Shown here: positions 41,401 to 53,700 of the stretch, in pieces | Layout: every line of letters starts with the position of its first letter | Position numbering within the stretch: the first letter of the stretch is position 1 | Assembly (NCBI GenBank): GCA_963070105.1 | Contig: OY718808.1 | Span: forward strand, 3,759,738 to 3,823,737 | DNA: 64,000 nt | Reading direction: 5' to 3' | DNA from: Litomosoides sigmodontis | Lineage: Eukaryota > Nematoda > Chromadorea > Rhabditida > Onchocercidae | Made by a program: the position numbers and the translations under genes | The notes under the pieces: model-generated | Seen by the model: only the letters and a program-made list of their open reading frames with translations | What the model was told of the DNA's origin: nothing | Databases searched by the model: none

Positions 41401-43489
41401 CGCGGTAGTAGTAGTGGAAAGAGAAGGTAGTAGTAGGTAAGTAGAAGGGTAGCAGTGGCAGTGAATCGTCGATGTCGCAGGGATCAATCTTAGTGCATGC
41501 GACAATAGTCGCAAATTGAGCGGCTTATCTCTTCATCTCATAAGCAAATTTCAGGATAAAAAAGAGTGAAATTGCACAAATCAATGCATTTCATTCATGC
41601 GCCAAACACTTAAGCAACTCTTTGCCACTTCCAACATAATTCCTCATACTTCTTCAATTGTGCTAAAATTTTTTTTGTTTCTTTTTCCTGCTAGAAATTT
41701 TGCTTCATATCAATAAATTTCTTAAAATAATATATTGATTAATGATGATAATTCGTCGATAAATAAATAACATGCTTATTAATATTTTGAATTTTTCTTT
41801 CTTTTTTTTGAAAATTTTTTTTTTTTTAATTTTAAATGAATGAACAATTTTACGAGTGCCTGAATGAGTAAAAAGAAAGTGAAATGGCGGAAAAAAGTTG
41901 TTTTTTTTTTTTTGTAAAGTATTTGGTTTCCTTACATAATTCATTCTTATTAAATTGCACGTGCTTTTTTCCTATTAAATTTATCTTCAATTCATCGTAT
42001 CCTACTCTTCTTGATTTTGTGCAAACTACAGCATTCCAAAAGGCTTATTGAAATACTGTAATGTATGGAAATATCTATTTGGAAGTTATTGTGAGTAAAT
42101 TTCCCACCAACAATATTAATACTAAAATTTCAAAAATGATCATTTTTCTTCAATTGAAAGAAAAATTTTTTGAAAGAAGTGATATTGTGATTAGGGCGAG
42201 AGGAAGGGGGAAAAAGTCAGTGCAACCCTAAAAGTTAGTAGAAATGATAGTATGCTGAAATTAATTTTTGATGAAATTTTTTAAATGAAAAAAATTGTGA
42301 AAGGATGGGACAAGGAAATCTATTATTGAAAATGAAAAGTGTTTCAGTCGTTGCTAACTTGAATACTCTGAATCAAATAATCGAATTCATTAGTTAACAA
42401 ATGATTAGCTGAAAACGAGAAAAATCAAATGGTTAACGGTCCATCTTCCTGAATTCACTTAACTAAGTGTTAATGCTAAAATTACCGAGCCATTTTATTT
42501 AAATTTTTTCCTTCGAGGTTAATTTGACTTATTGTTTCTAAAATTAGCAAAAGTTTGCAAGAGAAGAAAACAAATGAACGACTTTTTTTTCATTCAATTC
42601 TTTCATCTTATAAAAAAAGGAATACAAAGGAGGAATGGCAGTTTTTTCTCGGGAAACTCTCTCTTCTTCCGGATGTATGATTTCAAACCCGGATGTAGCA
42701 AGCTAACATTTTCCATCTGCCTCACTTAGCACTGCTGTTCTAAAGGAGGAAAATGAAGTGTGAAATTGGAGAAATTGCTCAGTTCAGCTCTTTTCGTTTT
42801 CATTTCCTATCCTACGGAAAATCAATTATCTCTCAATTTCTACATTTCTAACATTTCTAAATACAAAATCTGAGCGAATTGAGAAATTGAGAAAAGAATT
42901 GAGAAATATGAGGGTTGTTGAGGAAGGTAATTGACGACAAACAAAAGAATTTCATTTTATTCGAATTTTTTTAATGCAAAAAAAAAGCTTAATGTATTTT
43001 CAAAGTGTGCACTTTGAGAGAGACTGACAACTTTCAAATTATCCATAAGTGATTGTTGCATAAATGAGAAACAAAAAGAAGTCCACAGAGACTTATCACA
43101 GTAAGAGATGGTCAGTAACAGAATGAATGAATTGGGAAAAATGAGAAGCTTCTAGAATGCTTAAAGCAAAGCCAACAAGCAATAGAACTATTGATAGACG
43201 ACATAGCAAGCAATTATTGGATGAAATAGTCGTAGCCGTTTCAAATTTTTCTGATTATAAATTATTCCTCAAAATATCGATCATTAATTACACATTTCCA
43301 TATTGACGTAGACGTGTGCGAAGAACGTTCAGTAACACATTACGTTGGGCAAAATAATGCAACTATAAAATTAAAATGATTTCTTCTTAGCCTGTACATT
43401 AGCAAACCGTTCATTCATATTAAACTAAATATGCTGAATGTATTATATAACAGAAATGGAAAAGAATCCAAACTTCTCATGGATAACAA

Positions 43490-43740
43490 ATAATTAATAA
43501 TAATCATAGTAATAAAAATAATAATAATGATAATAAGAACAATAATAATAAACAATAATAAACAAACAAACGAACAAGTAAATAAATGAATTAAGTAAAT
43601 AAAATAGAAAAAATAAATAAATAAATAAACAAATAAATCAAACAAACAAACAAGCAAATTAATTAATTAATTAATTGAACAAATAAATAAATTAATTAAA
43701 TAAATTAATAAATAATAAATAAGTAAATAAATAAATAGGA
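43490..43740. repeat. AT-rich (AAATA/AACA)n block
   Basis: About 250 bases made of degenerate AATA, AAATA and AACAA units. The open frames read through it on the minus strand are compositional artefacts. Confidence 0.85.
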
Positions 43741-44298
43741 GGAACAAACAAAAGGATAAAGAAATGAAAAGAAAGGAAGCAAGCTAAAACTATAAGCTTA
43801 CATTTATTTATTACAATTAAGAAATGAAATTTAAAAAAAATGAAAAATTATTTAAAAATTTCCACTTATATATAAAATTAATGATGAAGATAGTGTGAAA
43901 ATATGCACCAAAATTGAATGGACAGTGATGAAAATCAACTATTTCATTTCACTAAGAAAGGATTTACATGCATGTAGTATGTATGAGTGCATCGTCGAAT
44001 GCATTAGAAAAAAATCAATAAGGGAAGTGTTGCGCTATTAGCTTAAGCTTAATTAATCCTTCAAACAAAATGCCTTGAAATCCTCGAAGACGGGAAATGA
44101 GATGAGAGCGATAAAAATTTAATGAAAGTCTTAGCGGACGTTGCATGCAAAATTTGCATTTTTATTTAAAATAAAATAGAACAGATGCTTTAAACATATT
44201 ACCAAAGATTTCCCATTTTGAAGTATGATTTGCTTTTCCATCTTCTGACATTATGTCCCTTTAATTTATCGAACGTTTAGTTTGTCGTTTAATTTATA

Positions 44299-44322
44299 GC
44301 ACATTCACAATGGTGAATGTGC
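44299..44322. repeat. Perfect 10-bp inverted repeat
   Basis: GCACATTCAC (44299-44308) and GTGAATGTGC (44313-44322) flank a four-base AATG loop. It lies about 340 bases upstream of the small gene at 44662. Confidence 0.7.
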
Positions 44323-44661
44323 CTATGCGTGGAAAGTGGAAATGTCGCTTAAATGTAAATGATTAATTAGGACAAGGCGGTATTGATCCACGTTCTTCAC
44401 CAGACACATGCACTGCCGCCGTAACATTTGCAAATGTTTCGCGAATATCCATACACAAAGGATAGTTGTAGAAGTTATCGTGAGTGGGAAGCAAACTCCC
44501 AAAATATTAATATTTCAGGAAGTCGGAGCAGAATTTTTGCACTGAACACATGTAACAGAGGAATTAACCTGTTTGATGTGAAGAGAAGTAATTGGATAAG
44601 CAAGCAGAAACTGTCCTTTATTTATTTTTTCAATTAAAAAAAATGTCTCTTTAGGAATTTC

Positions 44662-45112
44662 ATGGAAAAGCTAAGGTTATCAGAGCACTCGCTGACGTTA
44701 CTTTCAAGTACGTCAAGTAAGCATCAAGCAACAATGATATTTCAATTGAAGCAGAATTCAAACGGCGAAAGACGAACTGTTTACCACCTTGGGTTGTTGG
44801 ACTGGGAAAGCGGAGGAGTGCCGCCCAGTGAGGAGTCGTTCCTCGGTCGGTCCACTTTTTTTTTCTTCTTGCATGCGATAATGCTTTCACTCATTAGATG
44901 TGACAGATTCTGTCTTGTAGGATTTATGGATGCCGTCAACAGTGTTCGACGACACCTGGAAAACGAACAGCTGAAGGATGCAACTTCCGAAGTGATGTCA
45001 GAATCCAAGAAAAACCGAAACTATCAGGTCAGACTATCAAACTTTCGTCAAAATTTTCTAGACATAACAATCTTTTCAGAAAACTACTTTTCAATTAAAC
45101 ATGACGAATTGA
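44662..45112 (+). CDS. Small three-exon protein of unknown function
   Basis: Not recognised. Exons 44662-44845, 44921-45027 and 45080-45112 give 107 aa with consistent phases; introns are 75 and 52 bases. The first intron ends in a pyrimidine-rich stretch and TTGTAG, the second in TTTTCAG. The ATG lies eight bases after a CTTTAG acceptor, as for a trans-spliced nematode mRNA. The sequence is polar. The middle is the most protein-like part (YHLGLLDWESGG, then EESFLGFMDAVNSVRRHLEN), and the region FMDAVNSVRRHLENEQLKD looks like an amphipathic helix. No signal peptide or membrane segment is visible. The frame also stays open through the first intron, so an unspliced form is possible. It lies head-on to the 3' end of the F-box gene. 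Confidence 0.45.
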
Positions 45113-45382
45113 ACAAATCGAAGTGAAACACAATCAGTTGATTCCGGTCATTACAAGTGGTGTAAGAGAGGGCTGCACATAGTCAATAGTGCATTTCATT
45201 ATTCACCTTCCAGGTAACCTTTTCGTGCTAAATTAACCAACGAGTCAGGTAACAATAGGAAAAGTTCGACACATGTTTTTACATGATTTAATTAGAATTA
45301 CATAGTACGGTTAGAGACAAAACGTCTTTTTCCGAATTCGTCATAAGATTCAAATGATGACGAACGTTGTAAAGTGTTGAGA

Positions 45383-48300
45383 TTAAAATTGTCGTACCTG
45401 AAATATAACGTATTTCAAATGACGATAGTCGGGAAAAATACAAAGTGGAATTAAGTTATCGAAAACCATATTTTCTATAGTTTCATAGTCAGGCACACTA
45501 ACATGGAAATTTCGGGGTTTATTTCACCACCGCGAAAGCCATCGATTTGACATAAATCATTTATTAACGCTCTAACATCACCGTCGAAAGTATCGTGGAA
45601 TACGACATCACTTCCAGTTTTGGTCCAGTTAATAAAATAGTTCCGTTTGGTAGAAATTAACAGCTTAGGACGCTTCAAATTCAGACGTCGCAAGTTTTCA
45701 ATATTGACCTGGAAAACAACTATGTTACATGCGGAACGGTTTCATCTTTGTCCCTCCCAAAATTTACGACATTATTCTCAGCCAACAACAAACTTGGTTT
45801 TGAAGTCTTTTAAAGCTTTGTTTAGAAGTAACATTTCTCTAACTTCTGTTAATCCAACAAATTTCAAATAGTTTTTTTCAGCAATTATCTTTACGACAAA
45901 ATGTTCGCATAAAACTGGAACTGAAAGGCTATCATAAAACGAATTCTGAGTAATGACTTTGTGAATGCCACGCTTTTTTCTTAAGAAAATATACCTTATT
46001 TCCATGAAGTTTGAGGAAACGTAAATTTGGTAAGTCGTCATCGCTCAAATTGTTCCAAACTTCATCTTTATAACAATGCTCAAAATAGCTTAAATCCAAA
46101 AAAACTAAGTTCCTGCAACAAAATCCTCTAAGTTTATGTATAATAAAATTCCTTAGGAACAAGTACTGCAAAGCACTGAAGTATGAATAACACTTATTCT
46201 TTGAATGTCGAAGGAACTTCCGAAAAAACAGAAAACGAATACAAAAATTACACTTAACACATTCTGACAAACCGAATTTAATAAAACAATTACTCACTTG
46301 AAATTCTTGGCGATAAAAGGCATAACTCCATCATTAAAAGTTAAATAATCATTGAATGGCAAACCGAGTGTTTTCAAATTTTGACAACTGTAACAAGTTA
46401 TGTAATAAGGTCATTTTTCTCATCTAATTATAATTCAAAATAGAAACACTTTGCCAGCATAGAAAGACTCAGAGAATATTGTCTGATCGTTCCCCTAAGC
46501 TCAGGAATAAATTCTTCATAGAAAATTAAGAAAATTAACTCACTTCTGATCAATGGCTCTGAAAAGATCCACCGTTCCCTCAAAGTAATTTGCTAATATC
46601 AAATGCTGAAGTTTGAATGGGAATGAATTTTCCGGATCCTTCTCTGGCAAAGTGAATAAAGTAATTAATCCTTCGGGCGAAACATTACAGTCCTCGCCAC
46701 CAAAAAATACTCGCAGTTCCTCCAAGTTATACAAATTCTGCAATTTCAAACAGTGTAGAGAATGAATCAGTATTTGATTTCATAATGCTTTCGTAAAGGT
46801 GGGAACGTTAATTATGCACTCATTCTATTACCATCTTCCACTATGAAATATATACTGAGCCATTGTTAAAATTAGTAAATATTAGATTAAATCAAATCAA
46901 GAACGAACACTTATTAAATAACATATAACCACATAAAGATGAGAGAAGTTTAGAGAACATGAGCTCTGCCTAACTGTGAAAAATAGTGACGCTATAAATT
47001 TTCGAGAGGTTCAGTCAAAATTTGTGGATCGTCCAGCATCTTAACTTGTATCGACTAGATAATTTACCTCCTAAATTCACAAAGGTGTTTTGGAGGAGAG
47101 ATAGAAATTTTCTGTGTACACATTTCAAAACTATTTTCCTGCCTTTATATGGTCAAAGTGTTCATCGAAGGTGTAGAGACTTAAGCCCCACGAAAGAACT
47201 TTCAAATTATGCAAACGGCCAATATATTCGATATGCTCGTTTATAATATAAGATCCAAGATGTAGTTCCGTAAGAGTTGACAGCCACGGAGAAGTTCGAA
47301 TCTGGGAGAAACTGAAAAGCAGTAGTGTTAACGAATATGTAAAACTTCGAAGCTTGCAGTTGCAATGCTTGAAGAAAAGAGCTTAAACCTGACAAACACT
47401 TTAAAGTAGTGTTATAAGACCGTTTTAAAAAATGATCGAACTCTACAGTTACCGGATAATACGTACTGAAAAGTTGAAAAAAAAAAGAATAGACGTACTC
47501 AATTGAATCTGTTCCGCAATAAATATGTAATAAATTCAGCGCACGTTTGCAAGCAGGCAACTTTGGACTGTATTGGCTCACATCACCAACGAATAAATTC
47601 CGCACTTTCGGAAAAATGCTTTCATCTTCAAATAACATTTTCAACGTTTTCTTCCATTCTTCGGCATTATCATGACCAGTTGAACTCTAAAAAAGACAAT
47701 ATACAAGCCGTATAATATCAGTTGTTAAACTTTAAACTAAAGAAGCTTTTGACAATGACATACAAACTTTAACGTGAAACAAACGAAATGCTCAAAATAG
47801 ACAGCAAATAATAATACGAAATAAAATAAATGGAACATGTTCAAGTCGTGGTGTTTGACATCAAACCACCAATGAGTATGATGTTTAATTTTGTAATACT
47901 CTATAAAATTTATACCACAAATCATACTCTTTGAATTCCTTCCATGTGCAAAGTTTCAACATTGGGAAAGCAATCTGATAACCTTTGTAACAATGTAGTG
48001 TCCAGTTCTGTAAAAAACCGTGGTTTAGATGAAAATACTTGAATTTCCGAGATATCACTCACGATTGTATTCCAGTTTTCTACTTTACTGAATTATGATG
48101 AATTCAATTCTTTGTACCCTTAAAAGAGCCAATATCGAGATGGATGACATTGGGAAAACAAATATCGAATAATGCGTTGACTCGAGCAGATGGTAACGGC
48201 ACCGAACAATCAATGCACAATTTCCGAAGATATTGAGAAGTCTGAAAGAAAATACAAAAATGGGTGCTTACACTAACGACTTACCAATTAGCCAAGTAGC

Positions 48301-49076
48301 AAGAGGGCGCAAAATAATTTCAGAGAAAATAATAAGTTTGTCTTTTAATTAAATTTAAAGGCGAAATTCGCCGTGCTGATTATTGAGCAAACAATTACTC
48401 TTCAAAGCTTACCCTCTCAAAAAACCTTTTCACACCGCCATATTTTAACGAAAAATCGTTAACTAACACCCGAACTTCAGTGAATAAAGCGGGATAATTT
48501 GCCAAATAATTCCAACGGCGAGAAACCGAAGAGAAGCAATGAATTAAATCAATTGGATGGCAGTAAGCAAATATCATCAGCAATATGTCGTCCGATAAGT
48601 CGTTTATTGTAGTGAGCTCCACTTCATTTCTAACTAAAATCTGAAAATTTCCTAGTTGATGTTTTGTTGATGAAAGAAATAAGAACACTTCGAAGAAGCA
48701 AGTGTAATGGGGTGAAGCGAGGCGAAAACCGAATTACCAGGGACGTCGATTTGGTGGGATTACGTCGACATGAGTATGAGCTACCGCCAAACTGTATTAG
48801 TGGATAATATTTTTGCAACTGGAAGGCATAATTCCTAAAATAAAAAATTAGATAAAACCGTGCAACTCACTACTTGACCCAAATGTAGTCTGATGAAAAA
48901 CTATTCAAATCACAACCCCTACGCATGAAACTTTCTAGAACTTCACTAGCACTAAAACAATCTCTTCAACAGTAAAAGAAAGCTTACGCGTCAAAAAATT
49001 TATATCGCCTGTCTACCGTGTCATATTTACGTGACACCGGCCAATAGCGCCCAGGTGATTCCGTTATCGCATCCAT
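45383..49076 (-). CDS. F-box and leucine-rich-repeat protein
   Basis: A 13-exon minus-strand model, 633 aa: 49076-48988, 48834-48738, 48640-48413, 48241-48118, 48007-47928, 47686-47400, 47311-47143, 46737-46544, 46387-46298, 46112-45995, 45945-45790, 45708-45531, 45474-45383. The start follows a TTTTCAG acceptor by one base. A basic, Tyr-rich N-terminus precedes an F-box at about residues 70-115 (INDLSDDILLMIFAYCHPID, then SVSRRWNYLA). The rest is irregular leucine-rich repeats, for example LSTLTELHLGSY, IKNLYNLEELRVFF, CQNLKTLGLPFND and LPNLRFLKLHGNK. F-box/LRR proteins recruit substrates to SCF ubiquitin ligases through Skp1. No specific ortholog was recognised. The join 47143/46737 needs a GC-AG intron, and the last three junctions use modest donors. 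Confidence 0.8.
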
Positions 49077-49420
49077 TCTGAAAATTCATTTCGCACAGAA
49101 TGATGGTAGCAGTTGAGAGCTGAACTTGCATGATAAGATTGAAATTAATAAAAACGAAGGCCGATAGATCTGATATGCTAAAAACAAGAAAGCGGACGAC
49201 ACACTTGACAATCACATGTGATAATCGTCATGACACATTTTGCATAGAATGAGAACAGAAGTTGCGCATATTACCTACGAGGTTAAGCTAAAATTAATCA
49301 TTTGAAAATCAGCAAAAATAAAGAAAAAACTCTCATTTATTAGCCCATTCCGAGCGCTCCAACGAGAAAACAACACCAACAGATGACACACTTGACAGTT
49401 GTAGTGGTTATGACTCATAC

Positions 49421-49530
49421 AAACACACACACACATACACACACACACATACACACACACATACACACACACACATACACACACACATACACACACACAT
49501 ACACACACATACACACATACACATACATAC
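49421..49530. repeat. (CA)n microsatellite with regular AT interruptions
   Basis: Alternating ACACACAC and ACAT units give an 8-12 base higher-order period. The Cys/Val-rich minus-strand ORF across it is an artefact. Confidence 0.92.
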
Positions 49531-49858
49531 AAAATCACGAGAGAAATTAAAATTAACGTGTCACAATACCAAGCACAGCACCGTTCGACTGATCAACATG
49601 TTTACAACATCACAACTTCCAGCTACTGCGACTGAAAATTGCACTGTGAGTCTGCAATAAATGTGTGGAATGTTACGTCACGTGAACAACATTCACAATA
49701 ATTGTAGGTGTGAAAAAAATTTCAAATATACAATTTATGCAAAATTTGAGTCCAAATCACAATATACCGAAGAAGAAAACGTTTATAAACATATAAATAC
49801 ATAAACTTGCACGAAGAGATCAATCTAGACTTTAAGATGATTGTGTGAATTGAAACTT

Positions 49859-50140
49859 TTAAGGAGAAAGTGGGATTTCGCAGAGGATGAGACGCAAGAA
49901 AACTAGAAGCGCTGAATGGGTGGCGAGTAAAATATTTAAATGAATTTCCATTTTTGTACACATCAAATAAATTCTGTCTACATATCTTGTTGGCCTCAAC
50001 AACTTCGATGAATAACGATTTAGCGGCAGACTATGTAGTGACAAAATTACAGCAAAAGTCATTAACATTAGTAGAAAAAATTGAAGGCCTGCAGCAATGA
50101 GTGGCATGTCGTTTTCGAGATTTCGAGAAATAATTGCATT
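49859..50140 (-). other. Possible membrane-protein exon
   Basis: Open frame of 93 codons from a TTTGTAG acceptor to a stop, with one clear hydrophobic segment (LIAAGLQFFLLMLMTFAVIL) and a second weaker one (LNILLATHSALLVFLRLIL). No upstream exon or start codon could be assigned and no family was recognised. Confidence 0.25.
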
Positions 50141-50766
50141 CTACAAAACGAAATCCAAAAGTAATTATTATTAATTTGTTAATATCGCATCAATGTTCAT
50201 CATTAAAGTTTCAGAGTTATTGGCCTTAATGAGAAAAAAACAAAGAAATGTAAAGCAAATGCTATGTTCTTAATAAGAGTAGAGAAAACAATCAAATGTT
50301 GATGTTGTTGTGGTTTACAAGATTAAACATATTGTACAAAATAACCAACAGTGAAAGAAAACAAAATTAAATGCGACAACTTCAAAAGAAAGAAAAAACG
50401 AGAATTCTGAAAATCTCTGGGAAAAACTTAATTCATAAAAGCGGAAGATTTCACAACGAAGCACCACAAAACAAAAAATTATCCAACAATAAACTAGCAA
50501 AATGGCCACTGCGTCTTGCAAAAATGCACTAAAGAAATTCCAGAATTAAAAGTTGTTTTACCAATGGTTTGGGGATTTTTAGCACAAGTTTAGGTGTATG
50601 TTTTATACATTTGAGGTCATCGAAATTTTTGTAATGACCAACGAACTGAAGGACATGATTGGACCAGTGATAAGAGTGAAGCAAACAGTATCGAAGGAAA
50701 TGAAGCCTTCAAGCATTACTGATATCAAAGATGAAATCGTATGGAAAAGCAAAGAGCAGACGAAAT

Positions 50767-53700
50767 TTAAACATTTTTCATGGATAGATTGATAAAACTT
50801 CCAGTACAACTGGTACTAATATTCGTTGAATCAATATCATTCAGTGTCCATTCGCCGTGACCGTTAAGATGTAACTCTATATCATGGTACTGCTTCAGAG
50901 AAAATCTATGTCCTATTGAGACGTATGAGATACGCTCCTGCAAATGGCACAAATCAAGGATATATATGAACTTTTGGTGAAAGTAAAGTACGAGCTACGA
51001 ATTTAAACTATCGCTATTCCGTAATTTTCAGATACTGCTTTGTGAAACCTCCACAAAACTGAAGGAAAATATTATCTGAAGAATAAAACTTTCCACAGAA
51101 ATTCCACAGAATAAAACGAGCGCTGCGAAAGTTAAATCTATAAATTCTAAAAACCTCTTTCATTAAACGATACAGCGACATTTCCATCTCAAAACCAATA
51201 GCACTTGTTGCTTCATCCAGAAATGCTATTCGCGGTCGATGATAAAGGACTCGACCTATTGAAAGCCTCTGTAGCTCACTGGGTGACAGCGTTTCAGACC
51301 TGAATTTAAAACTTCGAAATTTAAACAATTGTGAAATATCAAAATGCAAGTAAATCATAGTTTATAATGCATTTATAAATAAACTGGGAGAATTTATAAG
51401 TAAGAAGATGAATGAAACTCAACATTCATTCAAGCAAAGCACAAATTAATCGCTTGTTATCGAGTGTAAAGTGGGTTGCACCAGAACAACTTAAACCATA
51501 AAACAGCATTGGAAACCACTTACCAATCCCATTCTACTGGCGTATCTAAACCATTACATCGCTGTAATAAATGTTCCAATTTTACCCACTCCAGAATTTG
51601 AGCTAAACGAGCTGCTTCTGAAAATTGGTTCCTCAAATAGGAGACAAATATCAATATGAACGACGAAAATGATCTCGTTAATCGACATCAATAGACCGAC
51701 TTCACTGATTGCTCAAAAATGTTCGCAGTAAAGGATTCTTACTTTATGGATTTTAGTAAAAGCAGTGACTCACCTTTTTCAAGAGACAGAGCTTTCAATG
51801 GATAAATCAACTGCTGACGCAGACTACAACCACCATTAGGAAAATATGTTTTCTGTGGCACAAAATATAACGTCGTTGGACTAATTTTCCAATGTCTTTC
51901 AAGCTTTCCTGAAAATAGAGCATTCTAGAATCCTACTTATGCTTCGATAAAATGCGAAAGAAGTAAAACATATAATTCAACAATAATCATATTTCGTCTT
52001 TCTTACAGGAAAAAACTGATAATACAGAAGCACTCCCTTAATTACTGAGCAGTGGATAAATCAAAACACTCACCTGTTACACATTTCCAGAGTCCAGCAA
52101 ATACTCTCAGCAATGATGTTTTCCCAACACTACCATCTCCAGTTATTAGCAAGTTCTTGCCTTCTACAATTTGTAACGACAAATCTAAAAATAATTATGG
52201 TTAAACAAAAAACCTACTTATCTCGAAAACTCAAAATTCCGAACATTCTTCTGCCTAATAAATCCTTAACTTTTACAAGAGTGCCTATCGCCGCAAGAGA
52301 ATGGAAAAGCAGCAATGAACTTACTCAAAACGAGTGGTGCCGATGAGTCATTTGGAAATGCGATAGTAACCGAGTCGAGAGTCATAGCAATACCATCATC
52401 AAGCCATTCTGGATCTCCTCTGTCACGATTTTCATCTGCTCTGAAATAAACCTTAAAACAGTAAAATTGAGGATTAATAGAAGCATATAGAATCAACCCA
52501 ACTCAGCCACCTCATTCTACAAACTCAAAAAAAAAAATGCGCAAAACAGAAAAAAAAGTTTCACCGCTGCAAAAGAAATTCAACTTCTTCGTCGTCTGAT
52601 CCAAGTTCAAATAAGTGGCCTTGCTTACCATATAGTTCTTCAATCTGTCAATAATTGTTAAGTTAATATTTTAAAATGCGCTCATTGAAATAAACAATCC
52701 TATCTTGTGTGATTTAACTGACATTAATAAAGAAACTTCAAATATATTCGAAAAACTTACTTTCCTCGGTGGAACAACATTCTGTTTCTCTGGATCTTCA
52801 GAAGCGATAACTACCACTGATGACGGCACTGTAGATGGCGGGCGTTCCGTTTCAAGCCTATCAATGTGTAACCTCACTAACTCTTCATATAGTCCAATTA
52901 TCCTGCAAACAAATTTTTTTAACTGCATATTTATATGATAATAGATACTGTTGTACGTCACACAAAAAAAAGAAACAAGCAGAATAAACATTCAGTAACC
53001 TACCGATGAGTTACACCCGCCATATCACCAAGCACTTCCGAAAGAGCGTTTAAACGAGTGAAGCTGTAGATGAGATACAAGTAATAAAATGCATTCTGCA
53101 ATAAAAATCCGATAACTATGGACATATTAAGCAAACAAAAAGGATTATGATAGTAAGGGCAGAATATTTCGCCACTCACAACATCTGTTAAACTTTCTGG
53201 CGTAATTTACTATTCATATGCGAATCATGTATTATTTCAAACTTTATCTCTTCACTCATAAATTCTTAAATTTAAAAAATGTTCGAGATTCAGAAACTTT
53301 AAATACACGTTATGTGACACAAATGATAGACAAACAAGAAAAGCAGAGAAGAATTCATGTTTTCCACTTACTCGACTTATGATACCAGAAAGTTCTATTC
53401 CGGATAAATCGTCGTAATTATGTGTTAAAAATATAGGAATCGATATAATTAAGTAACTCAGTGTTCCGCCGAAGTAATCGAAAGCACTGGTTGCTACTGA
53501 AACCATAATTAACCCGTAGCTAAAGATACATTTTACTGGTGAAATACAAGTCGTGAAGTCAGAGAAACATTAGAAATTTGGCCTCTATGGCGAGGTATAA
53601 ATTAGGATGGTTTCTGAGAAATGACTTTCCAATTGTCCACTCTCTCCTTTAAGAATGTCGAAAAATTCTATTCCCGCCAATTATATATTGGAAACACCGA

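Larger units (their letters stand above)
40301..44661. other. Gene-poor spacer upstream of unc-41
   Basis: About 4.4 kb that should include the unc-41 promoter at its left side. It holds an ATT/TTA-rich tract (41279-41400), a TAG/GTAG-rich stretch (41395-41460) and a long (AAATA)n-like block (43490-43740). The region 44370-44460 has a short open frame (GIDPRSSPDTC then VTFANVSRISIHK), but no usable donor was found, so I did not call it. Confidence 0.5.
49077..50766. other. Spacer with microsatellite and weak hydrophobic ORFs
   Basis: About 1.7 kb between the 5' end of the F-box gene and the 3' end of the ABC transporter, both on the minus strand. It contains the CA-rich repeat at 49421-49530 and two hydrophobic minus-strand open frames at 50140-49859 and about 50530-50315 that follow TTTGTAG and TTTCTTTAG acceptor-like sequences. 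They could be exons of a small membrane protein, but no start or donor joins them convincingly. Confidence 0.4.

Noticed and set aside
43415..43657. Hydrophobic 80-codon minus-strand ORF
   Set aside because: Read from the AAATA-type low-complexity block.
44370..44460. Open frame with GIDPRSSPDTC and VTFANVSRISIHK
   Set aside because: Ends in a stop with no convincing donor and cannot be joined in phase to the gene at 44662.
49275..49538. Cys/Val-rich minus-strand ORF
   Set aside because: Translation of the CA microsatellite.
50598..50809. Overlapping ORFs on both strands next to the ABC transporter 3' end
   Set aside because: They overlap the terminal coding exon or its 3' UTR and have no independent support.
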